Source of the DNA: Pseudomonas saliphila
Lineage (GTDB): Bacteria; Pseudomonadota; Gammaproteobacteria; Pseudomonadales; Pseudomonadaceae
DNA length: 64,000 nucleotides
Direction: 5' to 3'
Assembly: GCF_008638345.1 (NCBI RefSeq)
Contig: NZ_VTVA01000002.1
Coordinates: forward strand, 186,001-250,000
A program made the translations under genes and the position numbers. Below are positions 19,381 to 27,793 of the stretch, in pieces. The notes under the pieces were generated by a model. It ran no database searches. It saw nothing but the letters and a program-made list of their open reading frames with translations, and was not told the origin of the DNA. The stretch's first letter is position 1, and each line of letters starts with the position of its first letter.

Positions 19381-20373
19381 ATGTCAATGAAACACCTCGT
19401 GCTGGTCGGCTTGCTCTCATTAATAGCCGCCTGTTCGTCGAATAAAACGCTTGACGAGGCTCTCAGCGAGTCAGAACTGTATGCCATGGTCCAACAGGAT
19501 CTGGACGCAAATAACTATCAACCGGCAATCGAGAAACTCCAGGCGCTGGAGTCACGCTATCCCTTTGGCCGGTACGCCCAGCAAGCGCAGCTTGAGCTGA
19601 TCTATGCGCATTTCCAGAACCTGGAGCCGGACGCCGCTAAAACCGCCGCTGATCGATTCATCCGTCTGCATCCGCAGCACCCCGATGTCGACTATGCCTA
19701 TTACATGCGCGGCATGGCGTCTTTCAACCGCGACCGGGGCATGTTTGAGCGCTTTCTGCCGCTGGACATGACCCGTCGGGACCCTGGCGCGGCGCGCGAC
19801 TCGTTCAACGAGTTTGCCCAGCTGGTCAGCCGCTATCCGAACAGCCGCTATGCAGAAGACTCCCGTCGACGCATGGTTTATCTGCGTAACCTGCTGGCCG
19901 CCTATGACGTGCATGTGGGCCACTACTACCTCAAGCGTGAGGCCTTTGTTGCAGCGGCCAACCGTGGCCGTTATGTCGTAGAGAATTTCCAGCAGACGCC
20001 TGCGGTCGCAGATGGCCTGGCCATCATGGTCGAAGCCTATCAGCGTCTGGCACTGACCGAGCTGGCAGACAAGGCGCTGCTCACTCTGCAGAGCAACTAT
20101 CCGGAGCATCCGAGCCTGAAGGACGGCGAGTTCGTGCATCACGTTCAACCTGCGGAGCCTGATTCCGGCTGGATCGAATCAGCCACTGTCGGTGTACTTG
20201 ACACTCTGCTGACGCCGCCGTCACAGAGCGGTACCACCCAGGCCGAGCGCCAGATGCAGCAGCAATACCAGGAAGCCGTTGCCTCCCTACCCCGTGACAT
20301 CCGCGTCCCGGTGACCGAGCAGCGAGAAAAACGCTCATTCTGGAGCCGCATCACCTTCGGTCTGTTTGACTGA
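19381..20373 (+). CDS. bamD: Outer membrane assembly lipoprotein BamD (ComL)
   Basis: BamD is an essential lipoprotein of the BAM complex that inserts beta-barrel proteins in the outer membrane. The chosen ATG (19381) gives a clean lipoprotein signal, [20 protein letters not shown], with the lipobox ending at the Cys. Starting 27 bp upstream would add a poor signal. The mature part holds TPR-type repeats (for example [19 protein letters not shown] and the [14 protein letters not shown] helix pair), typical of the five-TPR BamD fold. The C-terminus is longer than in E. coli, ending in a Q/E/R-rich tail, as in pseudomonads. It is followed by a strong terminator. Confidence 0.95.
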   Translation: MSMKHLVLVGLLSLIAACSSNKTLDEALSESELYAMVQQDLDANNYQPAIEKLQALESRYPFGRYAQQAQLELIYAHFQNLEPDAAKTAADRFIRLHPQHPDVDYAYYMRGMASFNRDRGMFERFLPLDMTRRDPGAARDSFNEFAQLVSRYPNSRYAEDSRRRMVYLRNLLAAYDVHVGHYYLKREAFVAAANRGRYVVENFQQTPAVADGLAIMVEAYQRLALTELADKALLTLQSNYPEHPSLKDGEFVHHVQPAEPDSGWIESATVGVLDTLLTPPSQSGTTQAERQMQQQYQEAVASLPRDIRVPVTEQREKRSFWSRITFGLFD

Positions 20374-20385
20374 TAGCTGACTAAC

Positions 20386-20417
20386 ACGGCGCGTCTCCAG
20401 CAGACGCGCCGTTTCCG
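20386..20417 (+). terminator. Terminator after bamD
   Basis: An 11-bp perfect stem, ACGGCGCGTCT (20386-20396) and its complement (20402-20412), with loop CCAGC, is followed by TTCCGTTTCTCTT. It starts 13 bases after the bamD stop. Confidence 0.85.
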
Positions 20418-20605
20418 TTTCTCTTCTCTGTTTTGTCCTCCCCTTCTCGCTCCCCTCACTCGTCATTTGCGGCCACAGCCTGCTGCGAAGTTGCCGGCGG
20501 CAGACCGAACCTGTTCGATAGTCAGCTGCAGCACCTCAGTTGCCTATGGTCCAAAGGCTGCTTGCGATACACTGGCGACTTGTTATCTCACTGACAGGAC
20601 CGGGA

Positions 20606-20842
20606 ATGGGGCTGATCAAATTAGTAATTCTGCTGGTGCTCGCGTACGTTGCGCTGACGTTCTGGCGGCGCCTGAAAGCACAGCAGGCAAACAAGGCGCG
20701 TTCTGCCGCCTCCCCTGACACCCCCACCCTGATGGTGCGCTGCTCGCGCTGCAAGGTGTATCTGCCCGAGACGCAGGCATTGCACCAGGGCGACCGCTGG
20801 TATTGCTGCAAGAACCATCTTGAAGCCGACCATAATGGTTAA
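20606..20842 (+). CDS. Small PP0621-family membrane-anchored zinc-ribbon-like protein
   Basis: A 78-residue protein starting MGLIKLVILLVLAYVALTFW, a single N-terminal membrane helix, then a basic linker and a cytoplasmic segment with MVRCSRCKVYLPETQA and RWYCCKNHLE. The CxxC...CC..H spacing suggests a small metal-binding knuckle. I chose the ATG at 20606 because the 22 upstream in-frame residues do not look like protein and the family starts here. Pseudomonads carry a related PP0621-type gene immediately upstream of pilS. Function unknown. A role linked to PilS is only positional inference. Confidence 0.78.
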   Translation: MGLIKLVILLVLAYVALTFWRRLKAQQANKARSAASPDTPTLMVRCSRCKVYLPETQALHQGDRWYCCKNHLEADHNG

Positions 20843-20904
20843 GCGTAATTCCCGTTTCGCCGAGAGTGTCGCCATTTCAATCTGAAGGAACGGACACCGA
20901 CACT

Positions 20905-22479
20905 ATGATGCCCGAGTCGCAACGCCCCTGGATCCTGCGGATCTACAACATCTATCGCGTGATTCTGGGCTTCTGTTTGGCGATTCTGACGAATGCCGCG
21001 CTGCGCGACGGTCTGCTTGATCTCGACAATCCCAGCCTCTACGAAACTGCCAGCTGGATCTACCTGTTCGTCAACGTACTGATTGCCCTGATACTTCATG
21101 AAGGGCGTCGCGAGGGCTACCTGTTCGGGCTGGCGGTGCTCGACATTTTCATGCTCGGCGTCCTGTTTTACGCAGCCGGAGGGGTAGGCAGCGGTTTCGG
21201 CAATCTGCTGATCATTCCGGTCGCAACTGGCAATATTCTACTGCACGGCCGCATCGGCCTGCTGCTCGCCTCCCTCGCCAGTCTGGTGGTGATCTACCTC
21301 ACCTTTTTCCTCAGTCTGTCGCATCCAGGGGCCAGTCAGAGTTACCTGCAGGTCGGTGTGCTGGGGTGCATCTTTTTTGCGGTGGCGCTGTTTGTCCAAC
21401 GACTCAGCCGCCAACTGCGGCAATCCGAATCGCTGGCCCAGCAACAGGCGGTCAGTCTCGCTTCGCTGGAAAAACTCAATCAACTGATCATTCAGCGTAT
21501 GCGCACCGGCATCATTGTCGTCGGCCCGCAACAGAAGGTGCTGCAGGCCAACGAAGCCTCCGCGCAGATGCTGGGCAAACCCATCATCCGCGATATGGAA
21601 CTGGAGCAGCTGGCACCCGACCTAGCCCAGCGCCTACAGCAATGGCGCAATTACCCCTCGATCCGCACCCTGCCGTTTCGCAATCATCGCGGCGGAGTGG
21701 AAATCATGGCCAATTTCAAACCCCTCGCCCAGGAGAACGACGAGAACGTTCTGGTTTTTCTGGATGACAACACCCAGGTCGCCCAGCAGGCTCAGCAGCT
21801 CAAACTGGCGTCGCTAGGGCGCCTGACCGCCAGCATTGCCCACGAAATCCGCAATCCGCTGGGCGCGATCAGCCATGCCGCGCAGCTGTTGCGCGAATCA
21901 ACTCAAATCAATGAACAGGACCAGCGCCTGAGCGACATCATCCAGCAGCATTCCAAGCGCATGAACAAGGTCATCGAAACGGTGCTGGAGTTGTCCCGGC
22001 GTCGCCCCAGCGAGCCGCAACTCGTGGACTTGCGGCTTTGGACCGAACAATTTATTGAAGATTTTCAGCACGTTACCCTGCCTGCCGATACAGTGGAATG
22101 CGAAACGGCGGATGACGAGCTGCTCACTCGTATCGATCCCAACCAGCTTAACCAGGTGCTGAACAATCTTTGCCAGAATGCCCTGCGCTACAGCGGCATG
22201 GCCGGTAGCCCACGCACCATCTGGCTTAACCTGTATCAGAACCGGGACACCGAGCTTCCTGTTCTCGAGGTCATTGACCACGGACCCGGCATTGACGACG
22301 AACATGTGCAACACGTATTCGAGCCCTTCTACACGACCGAGGCCTCGGGCACCGGGCTGGGGCTGTATATTTCCCGCGAGCTCTGCGAGAGCAATCAGGC
22401 CCGGCTCGAATACGAGCGACTCGAGCCAAGAGGAAGCTGCATGCGCATTACCTTCGCCCATCCCAAACGCCTGATATGA
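20905..22479 (+). CDS. pilS: Type IV pilus sensor histidine kinase PilS
   Basis: PilS is the inner-membrane kinase that senses pilin levels in the membrane and controls PilR. About 524 residues: six hydrophobic helices in the first 180 residues, a cytoplasmic PAS-like region (IIVVGPQQKVLQANEASAQML), the HisKA box SIAHEIRNPLGAISHAAQLL with the phosphorylated His, and the HATPase domain with NQVLNNLCQNAL and EASGTGLGLYIS. The start is taken at ATG 20905 (MMPESQRPWILRIYN), with GAAGGAA upstream; a GTG at 20866 is less likely. pilR follows after 43 bp. Its target promoter, pilA, lies about 41 kb away in this window. Confidence 0.94.
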   Translation: MMPESQRPWILRIYNIYRVILGFCLAILTNAALRDGLLDLDNPSLYETASWIYLFVNVLIALILHEGRREGYLFGLAVLDIFMLGVLFYAAGGVGSGFGNLLIIPVATGNILLHGRIGLLLASLASLVVIYLTFFLSLSHPGASQSYLQVGVLGCIFFAVALFVQRLSRQLRQSESLAQQQAVSLASLEKLNQLIIQRMRTGIIVVGPQQKVLQANEASAQMLGKPIIRDMELEQLAPDLAQRLQQWRNYPSIRTLPFRNHRGGVEIMANFKPLAQENDENVLVFLDDNTQVAQQAQQLKLASLGRLTASIAHEIRNPLGAISHAAQLLRESTQINEQDQRLSDIIQQHSKRMNKVIETVLELSRRRPSEPQLVDLRLWTEQFIEDFQHVTLPADTVECETADDELLTRIDPNQLNQVLNNLCQNALRYSGMAGSPRTIWLNLYQNRDTELPVLEVIDHGPGIDDEHVQHVFEPFYTTEASGTGLGLYISRELCESNQARLEYERLEPRGSCMRITFAHPKRLI

Positions 22480-22522
22480 TGACCGGACGCCAGATGACTT
22501 TGATCTTCAATGCAGGGAGTGC

Positions 22523-23878
22523 ATGGTCCGCATGAGTAATCCGTTGGTACTGATCATTGACGATGAGCCCGATATTCTCGAGCTGCTGGATATGACGCTC
22601 AAGCGCATGGACGTGCGAACCCGAAGCGCGACCACGCTGACTCAGGCCCTTGATCTGCTCGCCGAGCACAGCTTTGACCTTTGCCTGACTGACATGCGCC
22701 TGCCTGACGGCGATGGCATGTCTGTAGTGCGTTATATCCAGCAGCATGCGCCTGATACACCGGTGGCCATGATTACCGCCTATGGCAGCCTGGACACAGC
22801 GATCACTGCGCTGAAGGCTGGCGCCTTCGATTTTCTGACCAAGCCGGTCGACCTCAAGCGCCTACGGGACCTGGTCACCAGCGCCCTGCGCTTGCGTGAC
22901 CCTGCCAGCACCACCTCAAGCAATGCCCCCGCCGATCCGATTCTCGGCTCATCGGCTCCCATTCAGAAACTGCGCAAGCAGATCGCCAAACTGGCACGCA
23001 GTCAGGCCCCGCTGTATATCAGCGGCGAGTCAGGCAGCGGCAAGGAGCTGGTCGCACGGCGCATCCACGCCCTGGGGCCACGCGCGGCACAAGCCTTCAT
23101 ACCGGTAAACTGCGGCGCCATCCCCTCCGAGCTGATGGAGAGTGAATTCTTCGGCCATCGCAAGGGCAGCTTTAGTGGCGCCGTGGCCGACAAACCCGGC
23201 CTGTTCCAGGCGGCGAAAGGCGGCACGCTGTTTCTCGACGAAGTAGCCGACCTGCCGATCGCCATGCAGGTGAAGCTGTTACGGGCGATACAGGAAAAAG
23301 CCGTGCGCCCGGTGGGCACCCAGCAGGAAGAGCCGGTAGACGTGCGTCTGCTCTGCGCCACGCACAAGGACCTGGCAGCAGAAGTCGCCGAAGGCCGTTT
23401 CCGACAGGATCTGTTCTATCGGATCAACGTCATCGAACTCAGCGTGCCGCCGCTACGTGAACGGCGTGATGACATTCCCCTGCTGGCCGAACACGTGCTC
23501 GTGGGGCTGGCGAAACGCTCGGACATGCCCATCCCAGAGCTGACTGCCGCCTGCAAGGAAATGCTCTGCAACTACCGCTTCCCAGGAAACGTACGGGAGC
23601 TGGAGAACATTCTCGAGCGCGCCTTCACCCTGTGTGACGATGACGTGATTGACGTGGGTGACATCCATCTGTCTGGCATCCCCAATACACAATCGGATCA
23701 GCAGCCGGCGCTGAACCGCATCGATTCGCTGGAAGACTTCCTCGATGACATCGAGCGCCAGGCCATCATGCAGGCGCTCGAGGAAACGCGCTGGAACAAG
23801 ACCGCCGCGGCAAAGCGCCTAGGACTGACCTTCCGTTCGCTGCGCTATCGGCTGAAAAAGCTCGGCCTCGAGGACTAG
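22523..23878 (+). CDS. pilR: Sigma-54-dependent response regulator PilR
   Basis: PilR is an NtrC-family activator that switches on pilA with sigma-54. The 451 residues carry a receiver domain (IIDDEPDILELLD; phospho-Asp in CLTDMRLPDGDG), an AAA+ domain (Walker A SGESGSGKELVARR, Walker B GGTLFLDEVADLP), and a C-terminal Fis-type helix-turn-helix (WNKTAAAKRLGLTFRSLRYR). The sigma-54 contact loop reads GSFSGA rather than GAFTGA; a Ser in the Thr position is a conservative change. A 19-bp inverted repeat lies directly after the stop. Confidence 0.95.
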   Translation: MVRMSNPLVLIIDDEPDILELLDMTLKRMDVRTRSATTLTQALDLLAEHSFDLCLTDMRLPDGDGMSVVRYIQQHAPDTPVAMITAYGSLDTAITALKAGAFDFLTKPVDLKRLRDLVTSALRLRDPASTTSSNAPADPILGSSAPIQKLRKQIAKLARSQAPLYISGESGSGKELVARRIHALGPRAAQAFIPVNCGAIPSELMESEFFGHRKGSFSGAVADKPGLFQAAKGGTLFLDEVADLPIAMQVKLLRAIQEKAVRPVGTQQEEPVDVRLLCATHKDLAAEVAEGRFRQDLFYRINVIELSVPPLRERRDDIPLLAEHVLVGLAKRSDMPIPELTAACKEMLCNYRFPGNVRELENILERAFTLCDDDVIDVGDIHLSGIPNTQSDQQPALNRIDSLEDFLDDIERQAIMQALEETRWNKTAAAKRLGLTFRSLRYRLKKLGLED

Positions 23879-23879
23879 T

Positions 23880-23924
23880 GTCTGTTGCCATTTCATCGCG
23901 AGCCTCGATGAAATGGCAACAGAC
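23880..23924. terminator. Long inverted repeat between convergent pilR and thiO
   Basis: A 19-bp perfect stem starts GTCTGTTGCCATTTCATCG (23880-23898), with a 7-nt loop and its exact complement at 23906-23924. It sits between the pilR stop and the thiO stop, so it probably blocks read-through in both directions. It has no T-run, so the mechanism is uncertain. Confidence 0.65.
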
Positions 23925-23932
23925 CCTAATGC

Positions 23933-25036
23933 TCAACCGGCGTAGCTGATCCGACCATCCAGACAGTACGCTGCGGGATCGATTGCCGGACGATTACCCG
24001 TCATCAGGTCTGCCAGTAATCGGCACGACGCAGGGGCCAGCACCAGTCCGTTGCGGTAGTGGCCCGCGTTTAGCCAAAGCCCCGGACGATTGGGCACTTC
24101 ACCAATATAAGGCACGCCTTCCGGTGAGCCAGGACGCAGGCCCGCCCACTGGCCAACGGGGGGCGTCTCGGCCAGCTCAGGCAGCATGCGGATGGCTGAC
24201 TCACTCAGCGACTCCAGCGCCTGATGGGTGGTCTGCTTGTCATAGCCGACGTGCTCGAGCGTACTGCCCACCAGAATATGGCCGTCACGTCGCGGCAGCG
24301 CATAGCGGCCCTGGAAGAGCACCATGGTCGACAGCCAGCCAGCTTCACGCTTGTAGAGCAGCATCTCGCCCTTGACGGGTGCCACCGGCAGATCCACGCC
24401 AATGGGTTTCAACCAGTCGCCGCTCCAGGCACCCGCCGCCAGTACCACGGCACCGGCGCTGACCTCGCCACCCGCATAGCGGACACCCGTGACCCGCCCG
24501 CTATCCTCAAGCAGGCCAGTCACTTCAGTATTTTCCAGCAAGGTGAAGGCAGGCTGTTGCGTCAGCCAGACCTTCAACGCAGCCATCAGCCGCGGATTGC
24601 GCACATTCGCCAAGCCTTCATGCCATAGGGCGCCTTGAAAGCCTGATGCCAGGTGCGGCACGCGGTCATAGACGAACGCAGCGTCCATGTTCTGCAGCCC
24701 GGTGTGATGCCGAGCCGCCCAGGCCAGCGCCTGCTCCCGTTCTTCGTGATCCAGCCACATCAGGCCGCAGGGCGTCACCTCAGGGTCAATCCCGGTCTCA
24801 GCCGCCAGTTTCGCTCCCAGTCCGGGATAGTAATCCTGCGACCAATGCGCCAGCGCGCTGATGGCTTCGCTGTAACGCCAGGGATAGAGCGGTGAGACGA
24901 TCCCACCACCGGCCCACGACGCTTCGCGGCCGGTGCTGCCACGCTCGATCAGCGTTACCGACATCCCGGCATCAAGTAGATTAAGCGCCGACAGACAGCC
25001 CATGACTCCACCACCGATGATAACCACGTCCTGCAT
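23933..25036 (-). CDS. thiO: FAD-dependent glycine oxidase ThiO
   Basis: ThiO oxidises glycine to iminoglycine for the thiazole half of thiamine; the family also oxidises other small amines. 367 residues from the ATG at 25036 (MQDVVIIGGGVMGCLSALNL), preceded by GGGGGA; the 19 upstream in-frame residues lack family character. The FAD dinucleotide-binding motif GGGVMG, IERGSTGREASWAGGG, and the C-terminal GLWLNAGHYRNGLVLAPAS match the DAO/ThiO family. Pseudomonads have this gene next to pilR. Substrate is inferred from the family; another D-amino acid oxidase role cannot be excluded. Confidence 0.88.
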   Translation of the reverse strand: MQDVVIIGGGVMGCLSALNLLDAGMSVTLIERGSTGREASWAGGGIVSPLYPWRYSEAISALAHWSQDYYPGLGAKLAAETGIDPEVTPCGLMWLDHEEREQALAWAARHHTGLQNMDAAFVYDRVPHLASGFQGALWHEGLANVRNPRLMAALKVWLTQQPAFTLLENTEVTGLLEDSGRVTGVRYAGGEVSAGAVVLAAGAWSGDWLKPIGVDLPVAPVKGEMLLYKREAGWLSTMVLFQGRYALPRRDGHILVGSTLEHVGYDKQTTHQALESLSESAIRMLPELAETPPVGQWAGLRPGSPEGVPYIGEVPNRPGLWLNAGHYRNGLVLAPASCRLLADLMTGNRPAIDPAAYCLDGRISYAG

Positions 25037-25232
25037 TGCAAATCCCCCGTTGTGAAGCCGGCGACTAACCCCCGGCGCAAAGGAGCGCAGCATAAACCAG
25101 CCGCGGCGGGCAGACCATGATCAGGATCAAGCGACGCCGGCCCCTACCTTGGTCGCGTGTCAAGGCATCCTGTATGTCACCGACAGTGATAAACCGGTAT
25201 CATTGGCGCGGATTTTCAAGGTAAGAGGCGAC

Positions 25233-26741
25233 ATGTTAATGACAGCAAAAAACGTAGATGTATTGCTGGTCGGTGGTGGTGTCATGAGCGCTACGCTAGG
25301 AATGTTGCTCAAACAGCTGGACCCGGATATGACCATTACCCTGGTCGAACGCCTGGACCACGTTGCTCACGAAAGCACGGATGGCTGGAATAACGCTGGA
25401 ACCGGCCACGCCGGTTATTGTGAGCTGAATTACACCCCCGAAGGACCGGACGGCAACATCACCATAGACCGTGCACTGGGTATCAATGCGTCTTTCGAAG
25501 TGACCTTGCAGTTCTGGTCGCATCTGGTCGAACAGGGCATCCTCCCCGCGCCGCGCAAGTTCATCAATCCGACCGCACATCAGAGCTTCGTCTGGGGCGA
25601 AAAGGACGTAGCCTTCCTGCGCAAGCGTCAGCAGTTGCTTAGCGCCCACCACCTGTTCGCGGACATGCAGTTCAGCGAGTCCCCCGAGCAACTGGCGAGC
25701 TGGATGCCGCTGGTGATGGAACAGCGCAAGTCCGACGATAAGGTTGCCGGCACCCGCGTTGAATACGGCGCCGATGTGGATTTCGGCTCGTTGACCCGCA
25801 GCATGATCGCTCACCTGCGCGAACAGCCAGGGTTCGAGCTGCGCCTGAACCACTCGGTCAGTGCACTGCGCAAGAGTAAACGTGGGCACTGGCGCGTGGA
25901 TGTCGAAGACGAAAAGACCAACGAAGAATTGAGCATCAATGCCAAGTTCGTTTTCCTCGGCGCGGGCGGCGGCTCACTGCCGTTGCTGCAAAAGTCGAAC
26001 ATTGACGAGAGCCAGGGCTATGGCGGCTTCCCGGTAAGTGGCCAATGGCTGGTCTGCACCAAACCCGATATCGTCCAGCGTCATCATTCCAAGGTCTATG
26101 GCAAGGCACCGGTCGGCGCACCGCCGATGTCCGTTCCACACCTGGATACCCGCATCATCAATGGCCAGCCTGCATTGCTGTTCGGTCCCTTCGCCGGCTT
26201 CACCACCAAGTTTCTGAAGAAGGGCTCAGTGTTCGACCTGTTCTCATCGGTCAAGACGTATAACGTCGCGCCTATGATGGCTGTGGGCCGGGACAACATG
26301 GATCTGACCCGTTACCTGATTGCCGAATCCTTCCAGTCTCACAAAGACCGGGTGGCCTCACTGCGCAATTTTTTCCCGCTAGCCCGCGAGGAAGACTGGC
26401 GCTTACAGGATGCGGGGATGCGCGTACAGATCATCAAGAAGGACGCCAAAGGCCACGGCAAACTGGAATTTGGTACCGAGATTGTCGCCGCCAAGGATGG
26501 CAGCCTGGCCGCACTGCTTGGCGCGTCACCGGGTGCTTCGACCGCGGTTCAGGCCATGATCGACGTGTTGCATCGCTGTTTCAGCGACCGTCTGGAAAGC
26601 CCGGAATGGCAAGCCCGTATAAAAGAATTGATTCCCTCATACGGGCAATCACTGGTTGAAGACGCCGAACTGCTCAAGCGCGTACGTAACCGGACCCTCA
26701 ACGTATTGCAACTGCGTCAGCCCTCCGCTGCGGCGGTCTGA
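25233..26741 (+). CDS. mqo: Malate:quinone oxidoreductase Mqo
   Basis: Mqo is a peripheral membrane FAD enzyme that oxidises malate to oxaloacetate and feeds electrons into the quinone pool. The ATG at 25233 (MLMTAKNVDVLLVGGGVMSAT), preceded by AAGAGG, gives 502 residues, the usual length; upstream in-frame sequence is untranslated. Signature segments are LVGGGVMSATLGMLL, STDGWNNAGTGHAGYCELNY, FLGAGGGSLPLLQ and LLGASPGASTAVQAMIDVL. It is divergent from thiO across a 196-bp region and convergent with the M48 protease gene, whose end overlaps the mqo end by 25 bp. Confidence 0.96.
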   Translation: MLMTAKNVDVLLVGGGVMSATLGMLLKQLDPDMTITLVERLDHVAHESTDGWNNAGTGHAGYCELNYTPEGPDGNITIDRALGINASFEVTLQFWSHLVEQGILPAPRKFINPTAHQSFVWGEKDVAFLRKRQQLLSAHHLFADMQFSESPEQLASWMPLVMEQRKSDDKVAGTRVEYGADVDFGSLTRSMIAHLREQPGFELRLNHSVSALRKSKRGHWRVDVEDEKTNEELSINAKFVFLGAGGGSLPLLQKSNIDESQGYGGFPVSGQWLVCTKPDIVQRHHSKVYGKAPVGAPPMSVPHLDTRIINGQPALLFGPFAGFTTKFLKKGSVFDLFSSVKTYNVAPMMAVGRDNMDLTRYLIAESFQSHKDRVASLRNFFPLAREEDWRLQDAGMRVQIIKKDAKGHGKLEFGTEIVAAKDGSLAALLGASPGASTAVQAMIDVLHRCFSDRLESPEWQARIKELIPSYGQSLVEDAELLKRVRNRTLNVLQLRQPSAAAV

Positions 26742-27793
26742 TTCAGAAATCGCTGAATACGTTGTGGCGTAGGCGGATGGGTTGAAAGGAATCCTGACAA
26801 CCCGTCTGGCTCGCCGCCTCCCTGCTCTGCATTGCCGTCGAGTCGTTGCATGATATTCGCGAAACAGACCGGCGACACCTGATTGGCCAGCATGAATTCC
26901 AGTGCAAAATCATCCGCTTCGCTTTCCATGTTTCGCGAATAGCCCAGGTTTGCCAGCACCGCCGGCACACTGGTGGTCAGGTCTGAGGCGGCGGACAGAT
27001 CGCCCGTCATCGACATCACCAACCACAGCGCCAACGAGCTTTGCACGATGCCACGCAGGGTATCGCGGTGCACGATATGACCCGCCTCGTGGGCCATGAT
27101 TGACACCAGCTCGCAGTCGTTCTCTGCCAGCTGTATCAGCTCGTCAGTGAACACCATGGTGCCGCCGGGCAGCGCCAGAGCGTTCGCGCCCAGATCCTCG
27201 CTGGCGCGCAGCAACACCTGCAATCTGTGCGCCGGATGGTCTTCCGCCAGCCGCGCCAGATAGGGCGCAAAGGCCTCATGCACCAGGCGCTGCTTCTCTG
27301 GTGGCAGCGCGCTGGGCGCCAGCCAGAGGCCATCCAGCGCCGCCAGTGATTCAGTACCCAGACGACTTTCCAGCGCAACCGGAACCCGCTCGGCGATCTG
27401 CCGGGATAACCAGGGCACGCCGTACACCAGACCGCCCACGACGCAGAGAATGACCACCACGGCGCTGATAGCGATCAACCGGTAACTGGCTTCCAGGCGC
27501 TGCAGCCATCCCCTGGAACCCTTGGTGCCCGCCGCATTTGCCAGCCTCGCCAGGGCGTCATGATCAGCGGATTCGAACACCGCGCCGCGCGGCAAATGCA
27601 GGTAACACCCCGCGCTCCCGACCCGCATGCCCAACCGCAAATCCTTGCTATCGAACAGATAGTCACCCTCAGCGAACCTCAGGTGTAGCTGACTGTTCTC
27701 CAGCCTGACGGTCGCCGGGCGGCCCTTGCTGCTACGCCCATCGAAATAGATGCCGGCGAGCTCCCGATCAGATGATGGAGATGCCGACATCAA
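26717..27793 (-). CDS. M48-family zinc metallopeptidase, membrane bound
   Basis: A 358-residue protein with a cytoplasmic-looking N-terminal beta-rich domain (about 1-100), one transmembrane helix (LIAISAVVVILCVVGGLVYGV, about residues 103-123; only 20 shown by key region), and an M48 protease domain whose HExxH zinc motif is IMAHEAGHIVHRD. The third ligand is in the helix SRNMESEADDFALEFM (ExxxD). The first 26 bases overlap the end of the DUF898 gene, so the two are co-translated. M48 proteins beside DUF898 membrane proteins recur in proteobacteria. Role is probably membrane-protein quality control, which is inference. The 3' end overlaps mqo convergently. Confidence 0.88.
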   Translation of the reverse strand: MMSASPSSDRELAGIYFDGRSSKGRPATVRLENSQLHLRFAEGDYLFDSKDLRLGMRVGSAGCYLHLPRGAVFESADHDALARLANAAGTKGSRGWLQRLEASYRLIAISAVVVILCVVGGLVYGVPWLSRQIAERVPVALESRLGTESLAALDGLWLAPSALPPEKQRLVHEAFAPYLARLAEDHPAHRLQVLLRASEDLGANALALPGGTMVFTDELIQLAENDCELVSIMAHEAGHIVHRDTLRGIVQSSLALWLVMSMTGDLSAASDLTTSVPAVLANLGYSRNMESEADDFALEFMLANQVSPVCFANIMQRLDGNAEQGGGEPDGLSGFLSTHPPTPQRIQRFLNQTAAAEG

